Positions 28,998 to 40,768 of a DNA stretch of 64,000 bases are shown here, piece by piece (the first letter of the stretch is position 1; each line of letters starts with the position of its first letter). Source of the DNA: an uncultured Porticoccus sp. (GTDB lineage: Bacteria; Pseudomonadota; Gammaproteobacteria; Pseudomonadales; Porticoccaceae); contig CAMYLT010000008.1 of assembly GCA_947259505.1 (NCBI GenBank), positions 310,001-374,000 on the forward strand, written 5' to 3'. The notes under the pieces were generated by a model. It saw nothing but the letters and a program-made list of their open reading frames with translations. It was not told the origin of the DNA and did not search any database. A program made the position numbers and the translations under genes.

Positions 28998-29868
28998 ATG
29001 ATGTTTCCATGTCCAGTAGCTGAATAAATGCCCTGGCGGCGTTGGAGAGGCTTTTTTCGCGGTGGTGGATATAGCCCAGCTGTCGTTCGATGTGGACGTC
29101 GGGGATATCGATGGCCTGCAAGCCGGATTCCAGCATGCTTTCTGGGAGCAGACTCCAGCCGAGTCCAATACTCACCATCATTTTTATGGTTTCCAGATAG
29201 TTGGTGGCCATGGTGGCGGGCAGCGGCACTCGCTGTTCTTCAAATACGGCCCGCGCCATACGGCCGGTATAAGTGCCGAGCCCCGGCAGAATCGCCGGGT
29301 GGTTGCAGAGCGTCTGCAGACTGGGGCGCTGTTCTTTTGTCAGGGGGTGGTCATCGGCCACCATAAACACCAGTGGATCAGGCCAGATGATTCGAGCCTC
29401 TATCTTTGGATGGGGTTGAGGTGCCAGGGTGATCACCGCCACTTCAAAGTGCCCATGCAGAATGCCTTCGTAGGCCTTTTCCGAATCCATAAAGTCCACA
29501 TCAATGGTCACGGAAGGGTGTTGCTGGGCAAATTGCTTGAGACTCGGTGGCAGGCGGTGCAGGCCAATATGGTGGCTGATGGCCAGTCGCAGCCTGCCAC
29601 TGATCTCTCCGGACAGGTCGTGGATGGCCTGGCGTGTGTCGGCAATGGCTTGGAGAATTTGGTGAGCGCGAGGCATCAGGGCTTCGCCTGCTTCGGTGAG
29701 CGTCACGCTGCGGGCAATACGGTCAAACAGCCGGCATTCAAGAATATCTTCAAGCTGTGCGATGCGCTTGCTGACCGCCGGCTGGGTGACATGGATGCGC
29801 TCCGCCGCCACGGAAAAGGAGCCGCTTTCGGCTACGGCAATGAAGGCTTCGAGTAACTGGGTATCCAT
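28996..29868 (-). CDS. LysR-family transcriptional regulator
   Basis: N-terminal HTH 'LLEAFIAVAESGSFSVAAERIHVTQPAVSKRIAQLE'; divergent from leuC. Confidence 0.93.
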   Translation of the reverse strand: MDTQLLEAFIAVAESGSFSVAAERIHVTQPAVSKRIAQLEDILECRLFDRIARSVTLTEAGEALMPRAHQILQAIADTRQAIHDLSGEISGRLRLAISHHIGLHRLPPSLKQFAQQHPSVTIDVDFMDSEKAYEGILHGHFEVAVITLAPQPHPKIEARIIWPDPLVFMVADDHPLTKEQRPSLQTLCNHPAILPGLGTYTGRMARAVFEEQRVPLPATMATNYLETIKMMVSIGLGWSLLPESMLESGLQAIDIPDVHIERQLGYIHHREKSLSNAARAFIQLLDMETS

Positions 29869-29880
29869 AATGCGGAGTAT

Positions 29881-29925
29881 ACGAATTCCATTTTAGAATC
29901 GAAACGATAAAAAATATGAATTCGT
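29881..29925. promoter_or_regulatory. candidate operator: ACGAATTC ... GAATTCGT inverted repeat in the LysR/leuC divergent gap
   Basis: 8-bp arms at 29881-29888 and 29918-29925, read directly. Confidence 0.45.
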
Positions 29926-29979
29926 GTTATTTGTAGTTGTTGGTTAAAATATCGCCATTCACGTTGGCTGGAAGAGACG

Positions 29980-31401
29980 ATGGCTGGAAAAACGCTTTAC
30001 GACAAACTGTGGGATGCGCACCTGGTTAAGCAGCGCGAGGACGGTTCCGCACTGATCTATATTGATCGCCATATTTTGCATGAGGTGACTTCGCCGCAGG
30101 CCTTTGAAGGGCTGCGTCTGGCCGGCCGCAAACCTTGGCGGCTGGATGTGAACGTGGCGACGCCGGACCACAATATTTCCACCGATTCGGCAGAGCGCGC
30201 CGCGGGGGTGGATGCTATTCCCGATGAAACCTCGCGCATTCAGGTCAAGACCCTGGATGAGAACTGCGATTATTTCGGTATTCGCGAGTTCAAGATGAAC
30301 GAGATGGGGCAGGGCATCGTGCATGTGATGGGTCCGGAACTGGGCGCCTCGCTGCCGGGTATGACCGTGGTCTGCGGTGATTCCCACACCGCCACCCACG
30401 GCGCCTTTGCCTGCCTGGCCCACGGTATCGGCACTTCCGAGGTGGAGCACGTGCTGGCCACCCAGTGTCTGGTCACCCAGAAAATGAAAAACATGCTGAT
30501 CCGTGTGGATGGCACACTGGGTCCCGGAGTTACCGCCAAGGATGTGGTGTTGGCCATCATCGGCGAGATCGGCACTGCCGGCGGTACCGGTTATGCCATT
30601 GAGTTTGCTGGTCAGGTGTTCCGGGATATGTCCATTGAAGGCCGTATGACCGTTTGCAACATGGCGATTGAAGCCGGTGCACGGGTCGGTATGGTGGCAG
30701 TGGATGACAAATCTATTGATTACTTCAAGGGGCGCCGTTTTGCCCCGACGGGTGAGATGTGGGATCAGGCTGTCGAATACTGGCGGACATTACAAAGTGA
30801 CGATGACGCGGTGTTTGATGCCACGGTCGAGCTGGATGGCAGCGCCATTGTGCCCCAGGTCAGCTGGGGTACCTCGCCGGAGATGGTGGCGCCGGTAACC
30901 GGCTCCATTCCGCGCCCTGAAGATGAAACCGATCCGACCAAGCGTCAGGGAATAGAGCGCGCCCTGAAATATATGGGGCTTGTAGGTGGTTCGCCGATCT
31001 CCGACATCCCAGTAGATCGGGTATTTATCGGTTCTTGTACCAATTCCCGTATCGAAGACCTGCGGGCTGCGGCGGCTGTCGCCAAGGGCCGCAAGGTGGC
31101 CAATTCGGTGAAGCAGGTGCTGGTGGTGCCCGGTTCCCAGATGGTGAAAGCCCAGGCTGAGTCGGAGGGTCTCGATAAAATCTTTATCGCTGCTGGCATG
31201 GACTGGCGCGAACCTGGCTGTTCCATGTGCCTGGCCATGAACGCAGACCGGTTGGGAGCGGGGGAGCACTGTGCTTCCACCTCCAACCGCAACTTTGAGG
31301 GACGCCAGGGTAACGGCGGTCGCACTCATCTGGTGAGTCCGGCGATGGCGGCTGCGGCTGCTATTGCCGGTCATATCACCGATGTTCGAACACTGGATTG
31401 A
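29980..31401 (+). CDS. leuC: 3-isopropylmalate dehydratase large subunit
   Basis: '[32 protein letters not shown]', '[16 protein letters not shown]'. Confidence 0.98.
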   Translation: MAGKTLYDKLWDAHLVKQREDGSALIYIDRHILHEVTSPQAFEGLRLAGRKPWRLDVNVATPDHNISTDSAERAAGVDAIPDETSRIQVKTLDENCDYFGIREFKMNEMGQGIVHVMGPELGASLPGMTVVCGDSHTATHGAFACLAHGIGTSEVEHVLATQCLVTQKMKNMLIRVDGTLGPGVTAKDVVLAIIGEIGTAGGTGYAIEFAGQVFRDMSIEGRMTVCNMAIEAGARVGMVAVDDKSIDYFKGRRFAPTGEMWDQAVEYWRTLQSDDDAVFDATVELDGSAIVPQVSWGTSPEMVAPVTGSIPRPEDETDPTKRQGIERALKYMGLVGGSPISDIPVDRVFIGSCTNSRIEDLRAAAAVAKGRKVANSVKQVLVVPGSQMVKAQAESEGLDKIFIAAGMDWREPGCSMCLAMNADRLGAGEHCASTSNRNFEGRQGNGGRTHLVSPAMAAAAAIAGHITDVRTLD

Positions 31402-31411
31402 GGAGGCTGTC

Positions 31412-32059
31412 GTGAGAGCTTTTACTGTACATACGGGGTTGGTAGCACCCATGGATCGCGCCAACGTCGATACCGACATGATCATTCCCAAGCAGTTTCT
31501 GAAATCTATCAAGCGCAGCGGGTTCGGCCCGAACCTGTTTGACGAATTGCGTTATCTGGATGAAGGGCAGCCGGGGCAGGATTGTGCCAACCGCCCGTTG
31601 AACCCGGAATTTCCGCTCAACTGGCCCCGCTATGAGGGAGCATCAGTGTTGCTGGCTAGGGAGAATTTCGGTTGTGGATCGAGCCGTGAGCATGCCCCTT
31701 GGGCGCTGGACGACTACGGTTTTCGTGCCATCATTGCCCCGAGCTATGCAGATATATTCTTTAACAACTGCTTTAAGAATGGATTATTACCAATTGTTTT
31801 TGAAGAGAATATTGTTGATGATTTATTTAAAGAGGCGGAGATTGCAGAGGGTTATGAACTGATCGTCGACCTGCCGCGCCAGGTGGTTGTCAAACCCTCG
31901 GGTGAAGAGTTGCCGTTTGAGATCGACGAGTTTCGCAAACACTGTCTGCTGGAAGGGCTCGACGAAATTGGCCTGACCTTGAAGGAAACGGACGCGATCC
32001 GTGGCTACGAATCCCAGCGTGAGAAAACCTGCCCCTGGCTGTTTCACGCTATTAAGTAA
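31412..32059 (+). CDS. leuD: 3-isopropylmalate dehydratase small subunit
   Basis: GTG start; '[19 protein letters not shown]', '[15 protein letters not shown]'. Confidence 0.97.
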   Translation: MRAFTVHTGLVAPMDRANVDTDMIIPKQFLKSIKRSGFGPNLFDELRYLDEGQPGQDCANRPLNPEFPLNWPRYEGASVLLARENFGCGSSREHAPWALDDYGFRAIIAPSYADIFFNNCFKNGLLPIVFEENIVDDLFKEAEIAEGYELIVDLPRQVVVKPSGEELPFEIDEFRKHCLLEGLDEIGLTLKETDAIRGYESQREKTCPWLFHAIK

Positions 32060-32073
32060 AGGAAGCTGGTTAC

Positions 32074-33147
32074 ATGAGCAAGAAAGTATTGATTCTCAAG
32101 GGCGACCATATTGGCCCGGAGATTGTCGACGAAGCCATCAAGGTGTTGACCAGGGTTAACGAAAAGTTTGGTCTGGATCTGGAGTTTGAGGAAGGGCTGC
32201 TGGGTGGTGCCGCTTACGATGCGGTGGGCGACCCCTGTCCCGATGAGACCCTGGAAAAAGGCCGCCGCAGCGATGCCATTCTGATGGGCTCCGTCGGCGG
32301 TCCGGAATGGGATGGATTGGAGCGCCATTTGCGCCCGGAAAAGGGGCTGCTGAAGTTGCGCTCCGGACTGCAATTGTTCGGCAATCTGCGTCCGGCGATT
32401 CTGTATCCGCAGTTGGCTGATGCCTCCTCCCTCAAGCCGGAAATTGTGTCTGGGCTGGATATCCTGATCGTACGGGAGCTGACCGGCGGTATCTATTTCG
32501 GTGAACCCCGCGGCATTCGTGTGCTGGAAAACGGTGAGCGCGAAGGTTACAACACCTACAAGTATTGCGAGTCGGAAATTCGCCGTATCGGCAAGGTGGC
32601 CTTCGAAGCCGCCATGGTGCGCGACCGCCGGGTTTGTTCCGTGGATAAGGCCAATGTGTTGGAGGCCACCGTGCTGTGGCGCGAAATCATGGAAGAGGTG
32701 GCAAAGGACTATCCCGAGGTGGCGTTGAGCCATATGTACGTGGACAACGCCGCCATGCAACTGGTGAAGGCGCCCAAGCAGTTCGATGTGGTGGTCACCG
32801 GCAACATGTTCGGCGACATCCTGTCCGATGCGGCGGCCATGCTCACCGGTTCCATCGGCATGCTGCCCTCCGCCTCCCTGGACAAGGATGGCAAGGGCTT
32901 GTACGAGCCATGTCACGGTTCGGCGCCGGATATTGCTGGCCAGGGTGTTGCCAACCCATTGGCAACCATCCTGTCTGCCGCGATGATGCTGCGCTATTCC
33001 CTCGATGCCCCGGAATCGGCCGTAGCCATTGAGCAGGCGGTCAGTCGTGTGCTGGATCAAGGACTGCGCACACCAGATATTTATACTAGCGGTACCACCC
33101 GGGTGGGTACCGTCGAGATGGGTGATGCAGTGCTGGCTGCACTTTGA
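32074..33147 (+). CDS. leuB: 3-isopropylmalate dehydrogenase
   Basis: '[19 protein letters not shown]', '[14 protein letters not shown]', '[20 protein letters not shown]'. Confidence 0.98.
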   Translation: MSKKVLILKGDHIGPEIVDEAIKVLTRVNEKFGLDLEFEEGLLGGAAYDAVGDPCPDETLEKGRRSDAILMGSVGGPEWDGLERHLRPEKGLLKLRSGLQLFGNLRPAILYPQLADASSLKPEIVSGLDILIVRELTGGIYFGEPRGIRVLENGEREGYNTYKYCESEIRRIGKVAFEAAMVRDRRVCSVDKANVLEATVLWREIMEEVAKDYPEVALSHMYVDNAAMQLVKAPKQFDVVVTGNMFGDILSDAAAMLTGSIGMLPSASLDKDGKGLYEPCHGSAPDIAGQGVANPLATILSAAMMLRYSLDAPESAVAIEQAVSRVLDQGLRTPDIYTSGTTRVGTVEMGDAVLAAL

Positions 33148-33218
33148 CAAGCTCGCCGCAGGCACAAATATTATCTAATATAATTTGTGATAAAGTACTT
33201 TTAACAGGTTGAATCTAA

Positions 33219-34334
33219 ATGAAAAAGGTTGGTTTTGTAGGTTGGCGAGGCATGGTCGGTTCAGTATTGATGGACCGCATGCAGCAGGAAAATGATTTTG
33301 CCCTCATCGAGCCTGTGTTCTTTACCACTTCCCAGCTGGGTCAAGCCGGTCCGGATGTGGGGGCAGAGGTCCCGCCGTTACAAGATGCGCGGGATGTTAC
33401 CGCACTGGCCAAGATGGATGTCATTATCACCTGCCAGGGTGGTGATTACACCAAGGCGGTCTACCCCGAACTGCGCAAGTCCGGCTGGGACGGTTACTGG
33501 ATTGACGCTGCGTCTGCGCTGCGCATGGCGGATGATGCCCTGATTATTCTGGATCCAGTCAACCTCAATGTGATCAAGGACGGTATTGCCGGGGGTATTA
33601 AAAACTTTGTCGGTGGCAACTGTACCGTCAGCCTGATGCTGATGGCCATGGGAGGGCTGTTCAACCGCGGCTTGGTGGAATGGACTTCGGCCATGACTTA
33701 TCAGGCAGCCTCCGGTGCCGGTGCCCAGAATATGCGCGAGCTGATTGCCCAGATGGGTGCCATTGAGCAATCCGTGGCCGCAGAGCTGGCCGATCCAGCT
33801 TCTGCGATTCTGGATATTGACCGCAAGGTGGTGGCGGCCATGCGCAGCGACAGTTTTCCGACTGAACATTTCGGGGCTCCCCTGAGTGGTAGCCTGCTGC
33901 CCTGGATTGACGTGCAACTGGAGAGTGGTCAGAGCAAGGAAGAGTGGAAAGGGCAGGCGGAAACCAACAAGATTCTTGGTCGCTCTGGTGACACCCTGAT
34001 CCCGGTGGATGGTATCTGCGTGCGTATTGGCGCCATGCGCTGTCACAGTCAGGCGTTGACGGTCAAATTAACTCAGAATGTGCCCCTGGATGAGATCGAA
34101 GCCATGCTGGCGGAAGCCAATGACTGGGTGAGGGTTATTCCCAATGATCGCACAGCCAGCCTCAAAGAGCTGACGCCGGCTGCGGTTACCGGCAACCTCC
34201 ATGTGCCGGTAGGGCGCCTGCGCAAGATGAACATGGGTGACAACTACCTGGCGGCCTTTACCGTGGGCGATCAACTGCTTTGGGGCGCAGCAGAACCACT
34301 GCGTCGCATGCTGCGGATTTTGCTGGAGGGCTAG
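33219..34334 (+). CDS. asd: aspartate-semialdehyde dehydrogenase
   Basis: '[18 protein letters not shown]', '[17 protein letters not shown]'. Confidence 0.97.
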   Translation: MKKVGFVGWRGMVGSVLMDRMQQENDFALIEPVFFTTSQLGQAGPDVGAEVPPLQDARDVTALAKMDVIITCQGGDYTKAVYPELRKSGWDGYWIDAASALRMADDALIILDPVNLNVIKDGIAGGIKNFVGGNCTVSLMLMAMGGLFNRGLVEWTSAMTYQAASGAGAQNMRELIAQMGAIEQSVAAELADPASAILDIDRKVVAAMRSDSFPTEHFGAPLSGSLLPWIDVQLESGQSKEEWKGQAETNKILGRSGDTLIPVDGICVRIGAMRCHSQALTVKLTQNVPLDEIEAMLAEANDWVRVIPNDRTASLKELTPAAVTGNLHVPVGRLRKMNMGDNYLAAFTVGDQLLWGAAEPLRRMLRILLEG

Positions 34335-34355
34335 GCCTCCGGCAAACTTCATTCC

Positions 34356-34392
34356 GAGCACCCCGCAAACACTCGGGGTGCTTGTCTCTTTC
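34356..34392 (+). terminator. putative terminator after asd
   Basis: AGCACCCCG...CGGGGTGCT followed by tgtctcttt. Confidence 0.6.
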
Positions 34393-34604
34393 ACGGGTGG
34401 TCGACGTTGTGTTTTTGTGCAACTGGTCATAAACAGGGCGATATCTGGGTGGTATTGACCATATTTGCCCTCCATAGCGGTTGAACAATTTCATTTACTC
34501 ATAAATACTTGCACTCAGAACCTCACATCATGTAAATGGTTTTTTGTGTGTCTATGCAGCCTTTGCGGAAGGTGGCCCGCGCACAGCAAAACAGGGAATA
34601 TCGT

Positions 34605-37121
34605 ATGAAGTTACGTCACTTGACCTTGGCAGCCGGATTGTTCGGTGTGGTTGTCTCCAATCAGACGTTCGCCGTCGGGTTGGGGGAGCTCAAACTCAAT
34701 TCGGCATTGAATGAGCCACTGGATGCTGAAATCCAGCTCTTGAATGTTGGTGAGCTGTCCGAGCTGGAAATGCTGGTCGGACTTGGTTCCCAAAAGGATT
34801 TTGACAATGCCGGAGTAGAGCGCCCGTTCTCGCTGACAGATTTGCGTTTTGAGGTCGATCTGTCCAAGCCTGGCAACCCCGTCATCCTGGTGACTTCCCG
34901 CAAACCACTTCGTGAGCCTTTCGTTGATTTCCTGGTGGAGGTTGATTGGCCGACGGGTCGATTGCTCCGTTAATACACTGTATTGCTTGATCTTCCTGTC
35001 TATGCGACGGAGAAGCCTTCTGCAAAAAAGATTGAGGCTGCGAGCTCAGGTTCGCAGCCTGCGTCGCAGCCGCGGCGGCAATCTCCTGCACCTGCGGCAA
35101 CTGCAGCGGTAAGTGCGCCATCGCTGGCGGTGGGTGATGACGAATACCGGGTGAGTGGTGGCGATACAGTCTGGGCTATTGCAGAAAAAATACGTCCTCA
35201 GGGTGCTTCTATGGCACAGACCATGGCGGCTATCAAGCAGGCTAATCCCCATGCGTTCATTAATGACAATATCAATCTTCTAAAGAAAGGTGCGGTACTG
35301 AGGCTGCCTGAAGGCAGTGATATCGCAGCCCTTTCGGACGTCAGTGTAGATCTTACCCCCAGTGCAGTCGCATCAAATGAAGCTCAGGCCCCTATGCTGG
35401 ATGCCACCCCGATGACCAGTGAAACAGGGTCGTCAGATGAGGCTGGTGAAGGTCGTTTGAAGTTGGCGGCGTTGGGTGCAGATGAGGCACTGACATCAGC
35501 TGCCGCCGGCGTTGATGGAGGCGATGCTGCAGGCGTCGATACGGCGGGGTCTGCTTCAGATGTGCTCACAGTTGCTCAGGAGGAACTGGATAAGACAGTT
35601 CGGGAAAATACTGAATTGAAAGACCGCATCGCGAAGCTGGAGGAGCAGCTTTCAACGATGAATCGTCTGGTGGAAATCCAGGATGATTCCTTGCGTGGTG
35701 CCCAGGTGGCGACTCAGGTAGATCAGGAAGCCGCACCGATTACTGGTGGTGCGTCTGAGCAAGCATTGAACGACGATGCAGAGACAGCGGTTGCTGTTGC
35801 AGAAGAAGCGATGCCCGAGTCTGAGAGTGAAGTAGAGTCTGGCAAAGCCAAGACCTTCGACCTTGCCAGCCTGATGGATTATTTGCTTTATCCTGCCATT
35901 GGCCTGTTGGCGTTATTGCTGGCTGTGCTGATGTTCTTTCGGAATCGCAAGCCGGAAGAAGAGGAGGTTGACGAGCTTTCCCTGCAAAGTCTTGTGGATC
36001 GCCAGGAGCCAGAAGCACCACAAGAGGAGAGTGATCAGCTCCTTACAGAGGACGACAAGGAATACATTGCCGCACTCGCTGAAGAACTTGATGACGAAGA
36101 GCAGCAGGATTTTGATGTCCTGCAGGAGCTTGAGGAGCTGCAGCTAGGTGATGGAGAAGGCGTTGATCCAAAGGGCGAAGCAGATATCTATTTGTCTCTG
36201 GGTAATTATCGTCAAGCCGAAAATATTCTTAAGGGTGCCATAGAGACCGATCCGGAAGACAGCTCATTGCGAATGAAGTTGCTGGAAGTCTATGTGAATG
36301 CCAATAACCTTGAGGCATTTGATGAACAGCGGGCGCAATTGGCAGCACTGAATAATCCTGAAGCTGATGCCAGGGCAATGAAGCTTCGTGCGGAGCTGTC
36401 ACCCGAAGCTATGGACGATTCCAGCGCTGAGCCGGATGTTGACATCATTGAAGAAGCCGCCCCCACCATTGGTGAGCAGCATAACGGAGAGGGGTTCGAT
36501 GCCCCCTCCCTTGATTACGACCTCGGAGATGTCTCACCTGAGCTGGTTGCCTCCTTGACTGAGGGCGCTGCACAAAAGAAACCCGGTGGTGACGAACTTG
36601 ATGTGCCTGATAGTGATGACGAGCTTGTGGCATCCGTGACCTCCCCGTCGAAAGAGCCAGTTGCTGAAGACTTTGATCTGGACTTGGATCTGGGCGATAT
36701 AGACCTAGACTCCCTCTCGTCTGAAATCGATCAGGGGATGTTTGACATCGATCTTGATGAGCCTGAGCCCGCGGTCTCAGAACCTTCTGCCGTCGAAGAG
36801 ACGCCAGCAGCAGTTGCCGAGGTTGAGGATTCTTTTGGTGCGCCCGAATCTCTCAAGGAGCAGACGTTTGAGGAGCTGGAAGATTCCATCCTGTCTGCCG
36901 CTGACACAGAAAACGATGGTGCTTATGACGTGGAAGCAGAGCTGAAAGAATTTGGAGATGAGGATGTCTGTGATACGAGGTTGGTATTGGCTGAAGCCTA
37001 TATAGACTTGGGCGATCAAGATAACGCTCGAGATTTGCTTAATGAAGTGGTTGATGAAGGCACTGAAGAGCAAAAAGAGAAAGCTCGTAATTTGCTCGAA
37101 ATGATGACCCGAATATCATGA
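34605..37121 (+). pseudogene. fimV: FimV/HubP-family polar protein, split by an in-frame TAA at 34971-34973
   Basis: 'LGELKLNSALNEPLDAEIQLLNV...FVDFLVEVDWPTGRLLR' TAA 'YTVLLDLPVYA...' LysM-like 'YRVSGGDTVWAIAEKIRP', TM, C-terminal 'DTRLVLAEAYIDLGDQDNARDLLNEVVDEG'; both halves in the same frame. Confidence 0.88.
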
Positions 37122-37981
37122 CCCAGGGGAAACCCTGGGAGTACCTCTCCAATGGCTTGGTGCCAGAAGGCGAAGTGCTTCCAGAAGGTCTAAAACGCAT
37201 CGCTGCTGCCGTCGAATATGACGGCAGTGCTTTTTGTGGTTGGCAGCGCCAAACCCATAGCCCCAGCGTTCAGTTTCATGTTGAAGCTGCGATTACTCAG
37301 GTCGCTAATGAGCGTATCAGTGTCGCCTGTGCGGGCCGTACCGACACTGGGGTCCACGCTACCAATCAGATCATTCATTTTGACACCCGCGCGGAACGCA
37401 ATTCGAGGAACTGGGTGCTGGGTGTGAATGCTAATTTGCCCTTTGGCATTCGTCTGCATTGGGTGGCAGAACAACCAGCTCAATTTCATGCGCGTTTCGC
37501 CGCAACGGCCAGAACCTACCGCTATTTAATTGTGAATCAGCCACATCGCTCAGCACTTTTTTACCATTGGCTGACTTGGGAAAAGCGCTTGCTAGATCAA
37601 TCCCTTATGCACGTTGCGGTGCAGCAGTTGCTGGGTGAGAATGACTTTAGCTCTTTCCGTGCTGCGGGCTGCCAGTCAAATTCGCCTAACCGCAATGTGC
37701 ATGCAGCTCGGGTCTGGCGCCAGGGTGAGCTGGTCATCCTGGAGATTACCGCCAATGCTTTCTTGCATCATATGGTGAGAAATATCACTGGGGCATTAAT
37801 GTGTATCGGGAGGGGTGATTATCCGGCGGAATGGCTGGGGGAATTGCTGGAAAAACGTGATCGCACCCAAGCGCCACCTACCGCACCGCCCAATGGCCTA
37901 TATTTGGTTGGGGTGAACTATCCTCAACATTTTGACGTACCCAGTTTTAAGCCGGGTCCTCAGTTCATCAGTGATTGCTGA
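37118..37981 (+). CDS. truA: tRNA pseudouridine(38-40) synthase
   Basis: 'AAVEYDGSAFCGWQRQ', 'CAGRTDTGVHATNQIIHFDT'. Confidence 0.96.
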   Translation: MTQGKPWEYLSNGLVPEGEVLPEGLKRIAAAVEYDGSAFCGWQRQTHSPSVQFHVEAAITQVANERISVACAGRTDTGVHATNQIIHFDTRAERNSRNWVLGVNANLPFGIRLHWVAEQPAQFHARFAATARTYRYLIVNQPHRSALFYHWLTWEKRLLDQSLMHVAVQQLLGENDFSSFRAAGCQSNSPNRNVHAARVWRQGELVILEITANAFLHHMVRNITGALMCIGRGDYPAEWLGELLEKRDRTQAPPTAPPNGLYLVGVNYPQHFDVPSFKPGPQFISDC

Positions 37982-38047
37982 GCGCACTGGCGATAGGCGG
38001 GCCGAGACCTTTTTGCTACAATCCGCCACTTGCTATTGGATGCCACT

Positions 38048-38668
38048 GTGAAACGAACCCGAGTCAAAATCTGCGGTATAACCCGAGAAGGCGATGCGAG
38101 GGTGGCAGCGGAGGCCGGGGCAGATGCTATCGGTCTGGTGTTCTATCAGAAAAGTCCCCGATACGTGGAACAGTCAACTGCAGCTGTCATTGCGCGCTCG
38201 GTAGGCCCGTTTGTGACCACTGTGGGACTTTTCGTGAATGCGCCAGCAAGCCAGGTCCTGGAAACGCTGAATAACGTGGGGCTACAGCTGTTGCAGTTTC
38301 ATGGCGATGAGGATGACGTCTATTGTCGTCAATTTGGCAGGCCCTACATCAAAGCTATAAGGATGTCCCCCGATCTTGATCTGGTATCAGAGATGGCACG
38401 CTTTCCCGGTGCTTGCGGCTTTCTCTTCGATGCTTGGAATAAAGATAAGTATGGTGGTACCGGACAGACATTTGATTGGCAACGTTTACCTGATAAAGCG
38501 AACTTTCCGCTGGTTCTAGCGGGGGGGTTGACGCCTGTGAATGTGGCCGAAGCCGTTCAACAGATTGCTCCTTATGGGGTTGATGTGAGTGGCGGTGTCG
38601 AGGAGTCCCCCGGCATTAAATCAGCAGAGCTTGTACAACAGTTTATCGCTCGCGCCAATGGCGGGTGA
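38048..38668 (+). CDS. trpF: phosphoribosylanthranilate isomerase
   Basis: 'RVKICGITREGDARVAAEAGADAIGLVFY', 'LLQFHGDE', 'VDVSGGVEESPGIK'; start uncertain (GTG 38048 or upstream 38030). Confidence 0.95.
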   Translation: MKRTRVKICGITREGDARVAAEAGADAIGLVFYQKSPRYVEQSTAAVIARSVGPFVTTVGLFVNAPASQVLETLNNVGLQLLQFHGDEDDVYCRQFGRPYIKAIRMSPDLDLVSEMARFPGACGFLFDAWNKDKYGGTGQTFDWQRLPDKANFPLVLAGGLTPVNVAEAVQQIAPYGVDVSGGVEESPGIKSAELVQQFIARANGG

Positions 38669-38695
38669 TCTTGGGAGTGATCCGTGAACGAAAAA

Positions 38696-39901
38696 ATGAA
38701 TATTGATTTCAGCCAGGTGCCTGATGCCCGTGGCCATTTTGGTCCTTACGGCGGCCGCTTTGTGTCTGAGACGCTGATTTACGCTCTGGACGAGTTGGAA
38801 AGAATTTACCGCAGCTTGAAAGATGATCCTGAGTTTCAGGCCCAGTTTGACTACGATCTGGCTCACTATGTGGGACGGCCATCGCCGCTTTATTTTGCCG
38901 AGCGCTGGACTCGCGAAACCGGTGGTGCGCGTCTGTTCCTGAAGCGCGAAGATCTCAATCACACCGGCGCACACAAGATAAATAACACCATTGGCCAAGC
39001 ACTTCTGGCCAAGCATACCGGTAAAAGGCGTGTTATTGCAGAAACCGGTGCTGGTCAACATGGTGTGGCCACAGCCACCGTGGCGGCCAGGCTAGGGCTG
39101 GAGTGCCATATCTTTATGGGTGAGGAAGACGTTCATCGACAGTCTCTCAATGTTTACCGCATGAAACTGCTGGGCGCCACTGTTATTCCCGTGACCTCCG
39201 GCTCCAAGACGCTCAAGGATGCGATGAATGAAGCCATGCGCGATTGGGTCACTAACGTGGATGATACCTTCTACATTATTGGCACCTGTGCTGGTCCGCA
39301 CCCCTACCCAGAGCTGGTGCGGAATTTTCAGTCGGTAATCGGCCGTGAAGCACGCCAGCAATCTCTTGCCCAGGCAGGACAATTGCCGGATGCTTTGGTG
39401 GCCTGCGTCGGTGGCGGCTCTAATGCTATCGGCCTGTTCCATCCATTCCTGGAAGATGAATCGGTCGCCATGTATGGCGTGGAGGCGGGTGGTTTCGGTT
39501 TGGCGACGGGCAAGCATGCGGCACCGCTCAATGACGGTATTCCGGGTGTATTGCATGGTAATCGCACCTATCTGATGGAAGATGAAAACGGCCAGATTAT
39601 CGAGACACATTCAATCTCTGCCGGGTTGGATTACCCTGGAGTGGGGCCAGAACACGCCTGGTTAAAAGATATTGGCCGGGTCAACTATGTCACCATCGAT
39701 GACGATGAGGCCATGGATGCTTTCCGCCGCCTGACCAAGGTAGAGGGTATTATGCCTGCCCTGGAATCCAGCCATGCGGTTGCCTATGCTGAAAAGCTGG
39801 CCCGTCAGATGGATCCGGAACAGATGATTGTGGTTAATCTGTCTGGTCGCGGTGACAAGGATATCCTCACCGTGGCAGAAATTGATGGCATTACTCTCTA
39901 G
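38696..39901 (+). CDS. trpB: tryptophan synthase beta chain
   Basis: '[12 protein letters not shown]', '[15 protein letters not shown]', '[13 protein letters not shown]'; start MNIDFSQ or 38684. Confidence 0.98.
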   Translation: MNIDFSQVPDARGHFGPYGGRFVSETLIYALDELERIYRSLKDDPEFQAQFDYDLAHYVGRPSPLYFAERWTRETGGARLFLKREDLNHTGAHKINNTIGQALLAKHTGKRRVIAETGAGQHGVATATVAARLGLECHIFMGEEDVHRQSLNVYRMKLLGATVIPVTSGSKTLKDAMNEAMRDWVTNVDDTFYIIGTCAGPHPYPELVRNFQSVIGREARQQSLAQAGQLPDALVACVGGGSNAIGLFHPFLEDESVAMYGVEAGGFGLATGKHAAPLNDGIPGVLHGNRTYLMEDENGQIIETHSISAGLDYPGVGPEHAWLKDIGRVNYVTIDDDEAMDAFRRLTKVEGIMPALESSHAVAYAEKLARQMDPEQMIVVNLSGRGDKDILTVAEIDGITL

Positions 39902-39941
39902 GTCATCTGTAGCGATAACAAGAATTGTTGGAAGTAACTGA

Positions 39942-40757
39942 GTGAACAGAATTAATAAACGTTTTGAAACCCTTCGCCAGCAAGGTCGTAAGGCCTTGAT
40001 TCCTTATCTGGTGCTGGGCGATCCCGCCCGAGATGTCACCTTGCCGGTCATGCACGCTATGGTGAAAAGCGGTGCAGATATTATTGAACTCGGTGTGCCA
40101 TTTTCAGACCCGACCGCTGAAGGCCCGGTGATTCAGAAAGCCCATGAAAGGGCATTGTTGAATGGCAGCAGTCTTCGGGACGCGTTGGCATTGGTGGCAC
40201 AGTTTCGCGAGACCGACCCGGACACGCCGGTGCTGTTGATGGGCTATGCTAACCCCATTGAGCGCATGGGATATGAGACGTTTATCGCCGCAGCAGTTTC
40301 TGCCGGGGTAGACGGTGTTCTCACGGTGGATTTGCCTCCAGAGGAGGCGGAAGAATTTAATCAGCACCTGGGTAAAGCGGGTATTGAGAACATATTCCTG
40401 TTGGCGCCAACCAGCAGCAATGACCGGCAGAAAATGGTCACTGGCATGGCTGGCGGTTTTATCTATTATGTCTCTCTGAAAGGTGTGACCGGTGCGGGCA
40501 ATCTTGATGTGGCTTCGGTAAAACAGCATGTGGATCATATCCGTTCATTGACTGATCTGCCTGTCTGTGTAGGATTTGGTATCAAGGATGGTGCTTCTGC
40601 CAGATCGGTAGCTGAATTATCGGATGGCGCAGTAGTTGGCAGTGTACTGGTCAACCGGATGGCAGGGCTTGCTGAGGCCGGGGAAAGTGACCCGGCAGCA
40701 TATGCTTCCGCCGTATCTGAGTTGATCACCGAGATGCGCAACGCGCTGGATAACTGA
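39942..40757 (+). CDS. trpA: tryptophan synthase alpha chain
   Basis: '[21 protein letters not shown]', '[14 protein letters not shown]'. Confidence 0.98.
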   Translation: MNRINKRFETLRQQGRKALIPYLVLGDPARDVTLPVMHAMVKSGADIIELGVPFSDPTAEGPVIQKAHERALLNGSSLRDALALVAQFRETDPDTPVLLMGYANPIERMGYETFIAAAVSAGVDGVLTVDLPPEEAEEFNQHLGKAGIENIFLLAPTSSNDRQKMVTGMAGGFIYYVSLKGVTGAGNLDVASVKQHVDHIRSLTDLPVCVGFGIKDGASARSVAELSDGAVVGSVLVNRMAGLAEAGESDPAAYASAVSELITEMRNALDN

Positions 40758-40768
40758 CGGAAATAACT

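Noticed and set aside
32044-33165. 373-aa minus-strand ORF
   Set aside because: Lies antisense to leuB, whose frame is a textbook match; His/Gln-rich shadow ORF with no domain signal.
34971-34973. Stop-codon recoding (Sec/Pyl) at the fimV stop
   Set aside because: Codon is TAA, which is not used for either, and no recoding element is visible.
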